Assembly (NCBI GenBank): GCA_036272915.1
Contig: DATAXV010000084.1
Span: 1 to 34,831 of the forward strand
DNA: 34,831 nt
Source of the DNA: DATAXV01 sp036272915
GTDB taxonomy: Bacteria; Chloroflexota; Dormibacteria; Dormibacterales; Dormibacteraceae
Direction of reading: 5' to 3'
The translations under genes were made by a program, and so were the position numbers. Position 1 is the first letter of the stretch; each line of letters starts with the position of its first letter. Positions 7,754-15,833 of this stretch are shown here, in pieces. The notes below the pieces were generated by a model. The model saw nothing but the letters and a program-made list of their open reading frames with translations, did not search any database and was not told where the DNA came from.

Positions 7754-9912
7754 GGCGCGTCTCCAGCCTGCCGCCCAGGGCACGGGTCCAGCGCGAGCAG
7801 CTGGGCGTCCTCACCCGCCTCGCCGACGGCGCCCAGGGGACGATCTTCCGGACGGAGCGGATGCAGGTCCGCCGCCGGCCCGCGCTCTACAAGCGCTACA
7901 AGCCGGAGACGCTCTCCGGCCTCGACGTGGTCGCGCTGGAGGCGATGGTCGACCACTTCCGCGACATGACGCCCGAGGCCGGGACCCGCCTGCTCGACAT
8001 CGCCGCCTGGCCCGTGAGCACGGTTCTGAGCGGCGCCGTGACCGACGGGTGCCTGATGCCCCAGGCTCCACGCCGGTTCGACGCGACGCTGCACCTGCCC
8101 TCGGGCGTGACCAAGGTCAGGCCGGCGCATTTCGAGCAGCTGCTGAACAGCGACCAGTTCACCAGGCACCAGCTCGGCCGCCCGGTCCCCGACCTGGCCC
8201 GGGTCAAGCTGCTCTGGAGCGTCGCCTCGCACCTCGACTGGCTCCACGCGCACGGAATCGTCGTCGGCGACCTCTCCCCGACCAACCTCCTCTTCAGCCT
8301 GCCCACCGGCGCCGACCCGGACACCTACTTCATCGACTGCGACGCGATGGCCGTCGACGGCGTCACCTGCCTGGAGGCGGTCGAGACGCCGGACTGGAGG
8401 GTGAGGGAGAGCTACCCGGAGGAGCAGCCGGCGACGGTCCAGTCCGACGACTTCAAGCTGGCGCTGCTGGTCCTGAGGACCCTGGTCCGCGACCAGCACA
8501 AGCGGGTCGCGGCGGCGCTGCCCGGATGGGCGTCGCCCGAGCTCCGACCGATGCTCGAGGCCGGGTTCGGACCGGCCGGCGACCGCCCCGAGGCCTCCGA
8601 GTGGGTGACCGTTCTCGCCGGCGTCGCCGACGACATCGCCGCCGGCCGGATCACGGTTCCCGCCAGCCCCACCGGCCGCCGGTCGGGCGTGCTTCCGGCG
8701 ACCCGCAGGCTGACGACGGCCCCGGCTCCGGTGGCGCCCGCGCGCAGGCCGGCGGCACGACCCCAACCGGCGTTCCCGCCGACTCCGGCGCCGCCACCGC
8801 CCCGCGCCTCGATCCGGCCGGCCATCACGCCGGCGTTCCCCCAGCCCCCGATTCCGGTGCCGGAGGTCGAGACCGCCGCGCCGGCGAGATTGGATCCGAT
8901 CGCCGAGGTCCGGACGCCGGACCTCCCGGTTCCGGTCCTCGAGGCCGCGCCCGATCCGACGCCCCCACCCGCACCTCCCCCGGCCCCGGTCTCGGAGGTA
9001 ATGGCTCCTCTCTCGAAGGAGGCGGCGGACGATCCCGTCTCGCCGCCGCCACCGGCTCCCGTCCGCGCGAGGAGGATCTGGGGGAGGCTCGCCGCGCCGG
9101 CGGAGACGCCCCCGATCCCGCCCGCGGACGCCGCGGCGGACCCGGCGCCGGCCCGCGTCAGGCGACCGCGCCAGCTGCCGCCCCTGCCGGAACCGCCTGA
9201 ATCGCCGGAACCGGAGGCTTCCGATCACGTCGTCCGCGGCCCCTGGCCGACCGGCGTCCTCGGCCGGGCACGCTGGCGCCGGGGTGCGATCGCCGGCCTG
9301 GGCGTGACCGCCGTCGCCGTGGCCACGCTCATCCTCGTCCTGGTCACCGGCATCGGCGTCGGCGGGCTGGGCAACGGTACCGGCGCGGGCGCCGGTGCGC
9401 GCACCACCGGAACCCCGACGCCTCGAACCACGCCGAGGGAGACCCCGACCCCCGCGCCGACGCCGGTGCCGGGCACCTCCCTGGTCGCCGGCACCTTCTC
9501 GCTCAGATTTCCCGCCGGCGTCGTCGTCGATCAGAACGAGGACGACGCGGTCTCGCTCTATCAGACCGGCACCGACAGCGGTGTCCTCATCCAGACGGTG
9601 ACGGTCGCCGGCACCACCCCCGCCGCGCTCCAGGCCCAGGTGCTCGCCAGCATGCGGAGCCAGTACGGAACCGTCGGGACATGCGTCGCCCGGCAGCCCC
9701 TGACCGTCGACGGCGTGATCGGGGTCCTCCAGGGCTACTACTACGTGTACCCGTCCGGCGGCGGGACCCCGCTGTGCAACACCTTCTGGTTCGGCACCAA
9801 CGCCGACGGGACCGTCGAGTACCTGTTCCAGGAGTTCGCCAACCAGTCGAACTACGCCGCCTGGGACCCCCTGGCGCTGGGCATCCGCAACTCCATCACC
9901 TGGAAGGTCTGA
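7750..9912 (+). CDS. Membrane-anchored protein-kinase-like protein with exported C-terminal domain
   Basis: A 720-residue protein. Residues ~20-300 form a kinase-like domain: Gly-rich loop DGAQGTIF (26-33), Lys in ALYKRY (K48), catalytic loop VVGDLSPTNLLF with D174 and N179 but no His-Arg before the Asp, a DCD motif (196-198) instead of DFG, an ETPDW segment near 212-216, and SDDF (232-235). The VGD and D-x-D forms resemble YegI-type kinases (COG4248), which occur with VWA and PP2C partners. Residues ~305-500 are a Pro/Ala-rich linker. One membrane helix lies at ~510-535, then a T/P-rich stalk and a ~175-residue outer domain of unknown family with two Cys. The topology suggests an external sensor linked to a cytoplasmic kinase. 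Activity is not proven by sequence. Confidence 0.85.
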   Translation: MRRVSSLPPRARVQREQLGVLTRLADGAQGTIFRTERMQVRRRPALYKRYKPETLSGLDVVALEAMVDHFRDMTPEAGTRLLDIAAWPVSTVLSGAVTDGCLMPQAPRRFDATLHLPSGVTKVRPAHFEQLLNSDQFTRHQLGRPVPDLARVKLLWSVASHLDWLHAHGIVVGDLSPTNLLFSLPTGADPDTYFIDCDAMAVDGVTCLEAVETPDWRVRESYPEEQPATVQSDDFKLALLVLRTLVRDQHKRVAAALPGWASPELRPMLEAGFGPAGDRPEASEWVTVLAGVADDIAAGRITVPASPTGRRSGVLPATRRLTTAPAPVAPARRPAARPQPAFPPTPAPPPPRASIRPAITPAFPQPPIPVPEVETAAPARLDPIAEVRTPDLPVPVLEAAPDPTPPPAPPPAPVSEVMAPLSKEAADDPVSPPPPAPVRARRIWGRLAAPAETPPIPPADAAADPAPARVRRPRQLPPLPEPPESPEPEASDHVVRGPWPTGVLGRARWRRGAIAGLGVTAVAVATLILVLVTGIGVGGLGNGTGAGAGARTTGTPTPRTTPRETPTPAPTPVPGTSLVAGTFSLRFPAGVVVDQNEDDAVSLYQTGTDSGVLIQTVTVAGTTPAALQAQVLASMRSQYGTVGTCVARQPLTVDGVIGVLQGYYYVYPSGGGTPLCNTFWFGTNADGTVEYLFQEFANQSNYAAWDPLALGIRNSITWKV

Positions 9913-9917
9913 GGCGC

Positions 9918-10865
9918 TCAGGACCGGCCGAAGCGGTCCAGCGCCTCCATCATCACGTCCGTCATCTCGTCTCCTCCGGCGTGCCCGGTGCCGACCAGGT
10001 GGAGCTCGGATCCCGGCCATGCCCGCGCGAGCAGCCAGGGGACGTCGGCCGGACCGCCCAGGTCGAGCCGCCCGTGGATCAGCACGCCGGGGATCCGGGC
10101 CAGGCGGCTGGCGTTGCGCAGCAGCTCGCCATCCTCGAGCCAGGCGGCGTGGGAGAAGTAGTGCGCGCAGAGGCGGGCGAAGGTCATGCGGAAGCGGGGA
10201 TCCTCGTAGCGCGGGCTGGGCGACCATCCCGGTTCGAGCGACAGCGCGGCGTCCTCCCAGGCGCACCAGTTCCTGGCCGCCCACTTCCGCACCTCCGGGT
10301 CGGGGTCCGCGTTGAGCAGGCGGTCGTAGGCGGCGACCAGGTCCTCGGCGCCGCCGCCCCCCTCGCGAAAGCGCGCCCACTCGGCGGGGAGGAAGCGGCC
10401 GGTCTCGTGGTAGAGCCAGTGGACGTCGGAGGGCCGGGTCATGGTCACCGAGACCAGGACCATCTCGCTCACCCGCTCCGGGTGCCGCTGGGCGTAGGCG
10501 AGGCCCAGGGTCACGCCCCAGGAGCCTCCCCAGACCAGCCAGCGGTCGATGCCGAGATGCTCGCGCAGGCGCTCGATGTCGCCGAGCAGGTGATGCGTGG
10601 TGTTGGTCGAGAGGTCGGTGAGGGGATCGGCGGCAGACGGCGTGCTGAGGCCGCAGCCACGCTGGTCGAACTGCACCAGCCGGTAGGCGTCGGGATCGAA
10701 GGAGCGCCGCCTTCCCGGGCTGACCCCGCTGCCCGGGCCGCCGTGAAGGGCGACCGCCGGCTTGCCCCCGGGATTGCCGCTGACCTCCCAGTGGATGCGA
10801 TGCCCTTCGCCCACATCCAGCATCCCCTCGCCGTACGGCTCGATCGCCGGGTATCGCTCACGCAC
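9918..10865 (-). CDS. pip: Proline iminopeptidase
   Basis: A 315-residue alpha/beta hydrolase of peptidase family S33 that releases N-terminal proline from peptides in the cytoplasm. The family signatures are present: oxyanion-loop HGGPG (41-45), DQRGCG (67-72), nucleophile S115 in GGSWG, an Asp in IHGRLDLGGP and a His in GTGHAGGDE near the C terminus. Length is normal. The GTG at 10865 has no ribosome site; TACAGT lies 9-14 bases upstream, which would suit a leaderless transcript, but no -35 is visible. The gene follows a VOC gene by 37 bases and may be co-transcribed. Its 3' end converges on the kinase gene with five bases between stops. Confidence 0.93.
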   Translation of the reverse strand: MRERYPAIEPYGEGMLDVGEGHRIHWEVSGNPGGKPAVALHGGPGSGVSPGRRRSFDPDAYRLVQFDQRGCGLSTPSAADPLTDLSTNTTHHLLGDIERLREHLGIDRWLVWGGSWGVTLGLAYAQRHPERVSEMVLVSVTMTRPSDVHWLYHETGRFLPAEWARFREGGGGAEDLVAAYDRLLNADPDPEVRKWAARNWCAWEDAALSLEPGWSPSPRYEDPRFRMTFARLCAHYFSHAAWLEDGELLRNASRLARIPGVLIHGRLDLGGPADVPWLLARAWPGSELHLVGTGHAGGDEMTDVMMEALDRFGRS

Positions 10866-10902
10866 GGGAAGACACTGTAGGGCCGGGCACGGGACATCGG
10901 GA

Positions 10903-11322
10903 TCAGTGAAGGCTGATGGTGCCGTCCTCGGCCAGCTTCCATCCGGGGTTGTGAGCCACCTCCCAGAGGTGATCGTCGAGGTCGGCGAAGAGCGCGGAGT
11001 AGCCGCCCCAGTCGGTCGGCGCCGGCCGCCGCCTGATCGTCGCCCCGGCCCGCTCCGCCTCCTCGATGACGGCGTCGACCTCCTCCCTCGACCCGACGTT
11101 GTGGGCCAGGCTCACCGCCTCGGTGCCGCCGGTGTCGGTGAGGCCGGCCTCCTCGAGCAGGCGCTCCCGCCTCCAGAGGCCGAGGATCATCGCGCCCGCT
11201 TGAAAGAAGACGACCTCGTCGTCCGGCTGCTCGCCGCCGGTCCAGCCGATCGCCTCATAGAAGGATCGCGCCCGTCCCAGATCGCGGACGCCCAGGGTGA
11301 TCAGGGTGATTCGCTGCTGCAT
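10903..11322 (-). CDS. VOC-superfamily (glyoxalase/bleomycin-resistance fold) protein
   Basis: A 139-residue protein with the two beta-alpha-beta-beta-beta modules of the vicinal oxygen chelate fold. ITLGVRDLGRARSFYEAIGW at residues ~8-27 is the classic first module, and DWGGYSALFADLDDHLWEVA near 104-123 carries the second-module Glu (E121) often used as a metal ligand. VOC proteins include lyases, dioxygenases and antibiotic-binding proteins; sequence alone does not choose between them. It starts at ATG 11322 without a strong ribosome site and probably shares a transcript with the downstream proline iminopeptidase gene. Confidence 0.82.
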   Translation of the reverse strand: MQQRITLITLGVRDLGRARSFYEAIGWTGGEQPDDEVVFFQAGAMILGLWRRERLLEEAGLTDTGGTEAVSLAHNVGSREEVDAVIEEAERAGATIRRRPAPTDWGGYSALFADLDDHLWEVAHNPGWKLAEDGTISLH

Positions 11323-11680
11323 GACGGGGAGGATGGAATCCGGCTCCCTCCCCGGTCTTGTCGGAAACGGACATCGGCGCAGAGGCCTGCTGAACCCGTG
11401 CCGTGAGCCCGCGTCGATTGATCGACCCGGGTCACGCCGCCGCCCGCCTCACACCGAGCCGCGGGGTCTTGACTCGCACGGTACTCACCGTCACCCCGGC
11501 TGGTGAAATCCGTGGGCTGAGGTGTCCTGGACCCGACACAGTTGGGGCAGAAGGCCCATTGTCCGCCCGCCTCGAAACGGCGACGCTGTCTCACGGTCTC
11601 GACACGATCTGTGTCGCTGACGGCCTTGACCCTTTGATTGATTTGCATGGCAGGAGCGGCGACGTGTACTGGCTGATTAG
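11323..11680. other. Intergenic region, no gene recognised
   Basis: About 360 bases between two divergently oriented genes. Frames crossing it lack the codon bias of the neighbours and have no convincing start. The right half has more A/T, including TTGACC at 11626-11631, but no good -10 at the right distance. TACTGG at 11667-11672 lies 9-14 bases before the ATG of the next gene and might serve a leaderless transcript; this is weak. Confidence 0.5.
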
Positions 11681-13024
11681 ATGAGACGAACCCGGCCCCC
11701 GTTGAGTCGGTCGGGACGGGCCCCACTGTGGCGATATGTTCCCGAGTTCCAGGGCGGCCGTTGGTGGAGGATCACCCTCCTCGTCATCTCGTACATCCTC
11801 TTCGGACTGATCACCATCAGGCTGGCAATCGCTGGACAAGGCGAAGCCGCCGCCTTCGCCGGGTGCTGGCTCGTCCTCGCGGTGCCGGTCGCCTTCGGAT
11901 GGATGGTGCGACGCAGCCCCGTCGCGCTGGCGGCGATGGTCGGATTGACCGTGGCCTCGGCGGCAGGTTGCGCATCGGCGATATCGATGTCGCCGGCAGG
12001 CTCAGGTGCTCTCGCCTCTGCCTCCCCGGTCGCCTCGGCCACCACGACGCCCTCACCCGAGGGGACGACGACGCCCTCGCCGCAGCCGACGACAAACCCA
12101 TCGGCGCCGCCGAAGCCGATCGCCGGAGCCGGTCGCTGCCGTCCATCCTCGGCTCACCTGTCTCTGCATCTGGACGTGTCCAGCCAGGGCCCGTGGAGGG
12201 CCTCGATGGTGAGTGGCGGAGGTTGCGCCATCAGGTTCGTCGTGTACTGGGTACGGGATGTGAAGCACCACTGGACCGCCTCGCGAACCATGAAGCACAG
12301 TCCGTTCGTGGCTCAGATCAAGGGCGACGCCGACAGACCGGGCAAGGTGGTCGTCACCGCTCATGTCCGGCTCTGGTCGGGCAAGGCAATCGACAATCCT
12401 GGAGGGTGGCACTGGGTCAACAGCAGCCGGATCGATCCCAGAGGCACGCTGTCGGTGCAACTCAGTACGGGCGGCTCGGCGAGCGCGACCTACACACCAG
12501 ACTCCGAGCGAGCGGCGATCAAGGGCGTGGCCTTCTGGCTGCGAAACGCCGGTGGGAGCTGGAGTCTGGCCGGAAGCGGCGTCGAGAGCTCCGGCTCGAC
12601 ATGGTCCGTGGCGAGGCTCGCCGGGACCGAGGCAGCGGGGTGGAATGGACCGTCCACCGCGGTCAGCGTCGATGTCGCCCTGGCCAGCGGGGCTGAGTTC
12701 GTCGACCCCACGTCCTGGACGTGGTCGGCAGCTTTCGACGCTCCTCCACCGACCCCCACGCCCACTCCGCGTCCGGCGACGCCGACCGCACCTCCGACCC
12801 CGGTACCTCCGACTCCCACCCCCGCCCCCCGACCGCCACCGCCGGCGCCCGTGACCACTCCGACTCCCGCGCCGCCCGGCTGCCACCCGCTGAGCGATGA
12901 GGGGACCTGCTACGAGCCAGGCGAGTACTGCCGGGATTCCGACCACGGGGCGAGCGGGATCGCCGGCGACGGGGAGGCCATCACCTGCGAGGACAACGAC
13001 GGCTGGCGCTGGGAGCCGAGCTAG
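11681..13024 (+). CDS. Membrane/exported Pro-Thr-rich protein with Cys-rich C-terminal module
   Basis: A 447-residue protein. Three hydrophobic segments lie at ~31-50, ~58-75 and ~81-97. A T/P/S-rich linker follows (~105-150), then a ~200-residue beta-rich region with many Trp and Gly, a second Pro/Thr repeat linker (~350-398), and a C-terminal module with four Cys built around CYEPGEYC, AGDGEAITC and GWRWEP. That tail is found at the ends of many actinobacterial exported or nuclease-like proteins, but its function is not established to my knowledge. The ATG at 11681 lacks a ribosome site. An internal ATG at 11903 would give a lipoprotein-like start (VASAAGC), yet the upstream codons are clearly coding-like. 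It is probably a cell-surface protein. Confidence 0.7.
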   Translation: MRRTRPPLSRSGRAPLWRYVPEFQGGRWWRITLLVISYILFGLITIRLAIAGQGEAAAFAGCWLVLAVPVAFGWMVRRSPVALAAMVGLTVASAAGCASAISMSPAGSGALASASPVASATTTPSPEGTTTPSPQPTTNPSAPPKPIAGAGRCRPSSAHLSLHLDVSSQGPWRASMVSGGGCAIRFVVYWVRDVKHHWTASRTMKHSPFVAQIKGDADRPGKVVVTAHVRLWSGKAIDNPGGWHWVNSSRIDPRGTLSVQLSTGGSASATYTPDSERAAIKGVAFWLRNAGGSWSLAGSGVESSGSTWSVARLAGTEAAGWNGPSTAVSVDVALASGAEFVDPTSWTWSAAFDAPPPTPTPTPRPATPTAPPTPVPPTPTPAPRPPPPAPVTTPTPAPPGCHPLSDEGTCYEPGEYCRDSDHGASGIAGDGEAITCEDNDGWRWEPS

Positions 13025-13275
13025 GGATCGATCCAGCATCACGACCGTCGGTCGGCGTCACCGGGTCGGAATCCGGCCTGTGTGACGCCCTCTCCTGAGC
13101 GGCTGCCAGGGCGGTCCCGCGATCGTCCGGCCGCGTTCGCGAACGACCGAGCCGGCATGAACGCACATCCAGGCCCGCACCCTCGGGGCTGGCGCTCGTC
13201 GATGCGGCGGGCACGCGCGCCGGCCCCGCCACCGTGGCACTCTTGTCTGCATCCCATCGTGAGCAGGCCCTGCAC

Positions 13276-13611
13276 ATGAACCCCGACACCGATCTCAAGG
13301 CGATCGACCAGCTCCGGCAGCGCGGCGCCGACCTGTCGCTCGTCCACGAGGTCCTCAACTACTTCATGTGCCGCGAGGAGCACAGCGCTCGCAGCCTGGC
13401 CAACTGGATGCAGGTCTGGGGCTACGAGGCGAGGGTGCTCCCGCCCCGGGGCACCCATGGCTGGGAGGTCCGCGTCATCGTCCGCATCGAACCCAGCGTC
13501 GACAACGTGCTGGAGATGCGGGGGGAGATGGAGCGCCTGGCCCGGCGCTTCGGCGGCCAGTACGACGGCTGGGAGGTCGAGGAGGTCCAGGGCGACCCGG
13601 GCGGCGAGTAG
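13276..13611 (+). CDS. RraB-like (ribonuclease E inhibitor B fold) protein
   Basis: A 111-residue protein matching the RraB family pattern: NPDTDLKAIDQLRQRGADLS at the start, then an HEVLNYFMC helix, GYEARVLPP and a beta/alpha half ending FGGQYDGWEVEEV. In E. coli RraB modulates RNase E; outside proteobacteria the family's role is largely unknown, so only the fold assignment is firm. ATG 13276 was chosen because the conserved region starts at once; an upstream in-frame ATG at 13234 would add 14 residues unlike the family. The adenine deaminase gene starts about 58 bases after the stop. Confidence 0.75.
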   Translation: MNPDTDLKAIDQLRQRGADLSLVHEVLNYFMCREEHSARSLANWMQVWGYEARVLPPRGTHGWEVRVIVRIEPSVDNVLEMRGEMERLARRFGGQYDGWEVEEVQGDPGGE

Positions 13612-13669
13612 GTCGGGGGCCCACCGTCGCTCGGCTATCCTTCACGCCATCGATCCCAAGCTGCTGGCG

Positions 13670-15337
13670 ATGGCGAGGGGGGACGAGCCCTGCGAGCTGG
13701 TCCTCACCGGGGGCAGGGTGTTCTCCGTCTTCACCCGCGAGTGGCTGGAGGTGGACGTGGCCATCGCCGCCGGGACCATCGTCGGTCTCGGCTCCTACCA
13801 GGGCCGTGAGCGCCGTGACGTCGCCGGCGCCTACATCGTCCCCGGGCTGATCGACGCCCATCTCCACATCGAGTCCTCGAAGCTGACGCCGGACCGCTTC
13901 GCCGAGGCCGTGGTCCCGCAGGGCACGACCGCGGTCGTCGCCGACCCGCACGAGATCGCCAACGTGCTCGGGACCGACGGCGTCCACTGGCTGATCGACG
14001 CCACCGGCTCCCTCGACCTCGACGTCTTCGTCATGGCCCCCTCCTGCGTGCCCGCGTCGCCGCACGAGTCGCCGCGGCGGCCGCTCGGCCGGGGCGACCT
14101 GGAGAGCCTCCTCCGGCGCCGGCGGACGCTGGGCGTGGCCGAGATGATGAACTTCCCCGCCGTCATCGCCGGCGACCCGGTCGAGCTGGCCAAGCTCGAC
14201 AGCGGGCTGACCGAGCACGTCGACGGCCACGCTCCGGGCGTCACCGGGCCCGCCCTCAACGCCTACGTCGCCGCCGGCATCGGCTCCGACCACGAGGCGA
14301 CCACCCTTGAGGAGGCGCTGGAGAAGCGGCGGCTGGGCATGTGGGTGATGCTCCGCGAGGCGTCCAACGCCAGGAACCTGCGGGACCTGCTCCCGATGGT
14401 CAGGAGGCACGGCCCCGAGCGCTGCATGTTCTGCACGGACGATCGCGAGCCGACCTCGCTGGTCGAGGAGGGCCACCTCAACCAGATGCTGCGGGTGGCC
14501 GTCGCCGAGGGGATCGCTCCCGAGGAGGCGCTGGTCATGGCCACGCTCCATCCCGCCGAGTACCACGGGCTCCGCCACCTCGGCGCCGTCGCCCCCGGCC
14601 GGCAGGCCGACCTCCTTCTCCTCGACGATCTCCGCGACTTCGTCCCGCGGGCGGTCCTGAAGCGGGGACGGGAGCCGCGCTTCCCTCACGGCGAGGCGCC
14701 GGAGTGGGTGCGTCAGACGGTGCACGTGGGACCGCTCCGCCCCGACGACCTGGCCATCCCCGGCGACGGGGCCGCCGACATCCGGGCGATCGGCATCGTC
14801 CCCGATCAGCTGCTGACGCGCTCCCTGCGCCGGCGCCCCGCGGTCCGCGAGGGCCGCCTCGTCGCCGACCCCGGCCGCGACCTGGCCAAGATCGCCGTGA
14901 TCGAGCGGCACCACGCCTCGGGCCGCGTCGGCCTCGGCTTCGTCACCGATCTCGGACTCGCCGCCGGCGCCTTCGCCTCGACCGTCGCCCACGACGCCCA
15001 TAACCTGGTCGTGATCGGGGTCGACGATGAGGACATGGTCCGGTGCGCCGAGCGTCTCACCGAGCTTGGCGGCGGCGTGGTCGTGGTCCGCGGCGGCGAG
15101 GTGGTTGGGGAGCTGCCGCTCCCCGTGGCCGGCCTGATGAGCGACCGGCCGGTGGCCGAGGTGGCGGCGCGGCTGCGGGCCATGGAGGAGCGGCTGGCCG
15201 GCCTCGGGGTGCGGGTGCCCTCACCCTTCATGGCCCTGAGCTTCCTCGCCCTCTCCGTCATCCCCGAGCTCAAGATCACCGACCGCGGGCTGATCGACGT
15301 CAACCGCTCCCGGCGGGTCCCGCTGACGCTCGCCTGA
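13670..15337 (+). CDS. ade: Adenine deaminase
   Basis: A 555-residue metal-dependent amidohydrolase converting adenine to hypoxanthine in purine salvage. IDAHLHIESS supplies H64 and H66, and DPHEIANVLG (92-101) is a signature of this family, as are MMNFPAVI, DGHAPGV and the C-terminal FLALSVIPELKITD region. The start is uncertain. ATG 13670 opens exactly at MARG, but family members usually have a few residues before the ARG motif, and the upstream frame reads DPKLLAMARG. A TATCCT -10-like element at 13636-13641 sits seven bases before an in-frame ATC at 13649, so the real start could be upstream. All catalytic motifs are present and the length is close to normal. Confidence 0.92.
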   Translation: MARGDEPCELVLTGGRVFSVFTREWLEVDVAIAAGTIVGLGSYQGRERRDVAGAYIVPGLIDAHLHIESSKLTPDRFAEAVVPQGTTAVVADPHEIANVLGTDGVHWLIDATGSLDLDVFVMAPSCVPASPHESPRRPLGRGDLESLLRRRRTLGVAEMMNFPAVIAGDPVELAKLDSGLTEHVDGHAPGVTGPALNAYVAAGIGSDHEATTLEEALEKRRLGMWVMLREASNARNLRDLLPMVRRHGPERCMFCTDDREPTSLVEEGHLNQMLRVAVAEGIAPEEALVMATLHPAEYHGLRHLGAVAPGRQADLLLLDDLRDFVPRAVLKRGREPRFPHGEAPEWVRQTVHVGPLRPDDLAIPGDGAADIRAIGIVPDQLLTRSLRRRPAVREGRLVADPGRDLAKIAVIERHHASGRVGLGFVTDLGLAAGAFASTVAHDAHNLVVIGVDDEDMVRCAERLTELGGGVVVVRGGEVVGELPLPVAGLMSDRPVAEVAARLRAMEERLAGLGVRVPSPFMALSFLALSVIPELKITDRGLIDVNRSRRVPLTLA

Positions 15338-15407
15338 CGCTCCCGGCCGGTCCCGGAATCGTTCGGTCCAGCCACGTCACCCCCGATCCCCATCCGTGTC
15401 CAGTGCA

Positions 15408-15508
15408 CGAAGTAACGCCTGACTGTAGGGAGGATAAAAGGAATAGGGGATATCAGGAAATCTAAACGGCGTAGAAAGACGTTATAGGGGAAAGGAGGTT
15501 GATCGAAG
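15408..15508 (+). promoter_or_regulatory. A-rich leader/promoter region of the 63-residue gene
   Basis: This stretch is much richer in A and T than its surroundings, with purine runs such as GGATAAAAGG. It ends in a textbook ribosome site AAAGGAGGTTG about ten bases before the ATG at 15509. TTATAG at 15482-15487 is a possible -10, but no clear -35 pairs with it, and GATAAA at 15433 is an alternative. The unusual composition suggests a well-expressed small gene or an untranslated regulatory leader; no known riboswitch class was recognised. Confidence 0.45.
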
Positions 15509-15700
15509 ATGGCATCCAACTCACGCAACTCATCAGCCGGCGAGCCCCGCGACCTTCAGACGCAGCTGGAGGAGATCCTGAACGCAGTGTGGGCGGCCGA
15601 GGCCGAGTGGCGCCTCGACGACCGCATCGAGATCTCTCTCCGCAACATGCCCAAGCGCCCCAAGGCGGACGCGGCCGGCGCGCCGGACGGTCAGGGGTGA
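15509..15700 (+). CDS. Small orphan protein, 63 residues
   Basis: A 63-residue acidic-centred protein. After a Ser/Asn-rich start, residues ~15-45 (DLQTQLEEILNAVWAAEAEW and following) would form a helix with regular hydrophobic spacing, and the last 20 residues are Lys/Pro/Gly-rich and probably disordered. There is no signal peptide, Cys or membrane segment. Support for a real gene comes from the near-consensus AAAGGAGG site at ideal spacing, G/C-rich third positions and the distinctive A-rich leader. I do not recognise the family. It stands alone, over 170 bases after adenine deaminase and about 200 before the VOC gene. Confidence 0.65.
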   Translation: MASNSRNSSAGEPRDLQTQLEEILNAVWAAEAEWRLDDRIEISLRNMPKRPKADAAGAPDGQG

Positions 15701-15833
15701 CGCGGAACCGGACCTGATCGGTAGGGCCGAAAGGGGGGAGGCCCACCCGAGGAGGAGGTCTGTGCCGCGCGGCGGCAGCCGCGGGGTGATGGGGAGGGGC
15801 GTGCCCGAGATCGGGGCCGCTCCGGAAGATGAC

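Noticed and set aside
6412..10380. Giant minus-strand open frame antisense to the VWA/PP2C/kinase genes
   Set aside because: Arg/Gly/Pro-rich low-complexity translation, no plausible start, and it spans the stop codons of three well-supported plus-strand genes.
11301..11726. Minus-strand frame over the 11.3-11.7 kb gap with a CPNC motif
   Set aside because: A single Cys pair is not enough for a zinc ribbon, codon bias is weak, and it overlaps the start of the plus-strand membrane protein and the VOC gene's upstream region.
13134..13145. CGTTCGCGAACG palindrome upstream of the RraB-like gene
   Set aside because: A perfect 12-bp palindrome of this composition is likely by chance in such DNA, and no regulator or promoter lies beside it.
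13235..13265. TGGCAC...TGCA resembling a sigma-54 promoter or half of a CIRCE element before the RraB-like gene
   Set aside because: The GG-to-GC spacing is one base too long for sigma-54, and the second half of a CIRCE inverted repeat (GAGTGCTAA) is absent.
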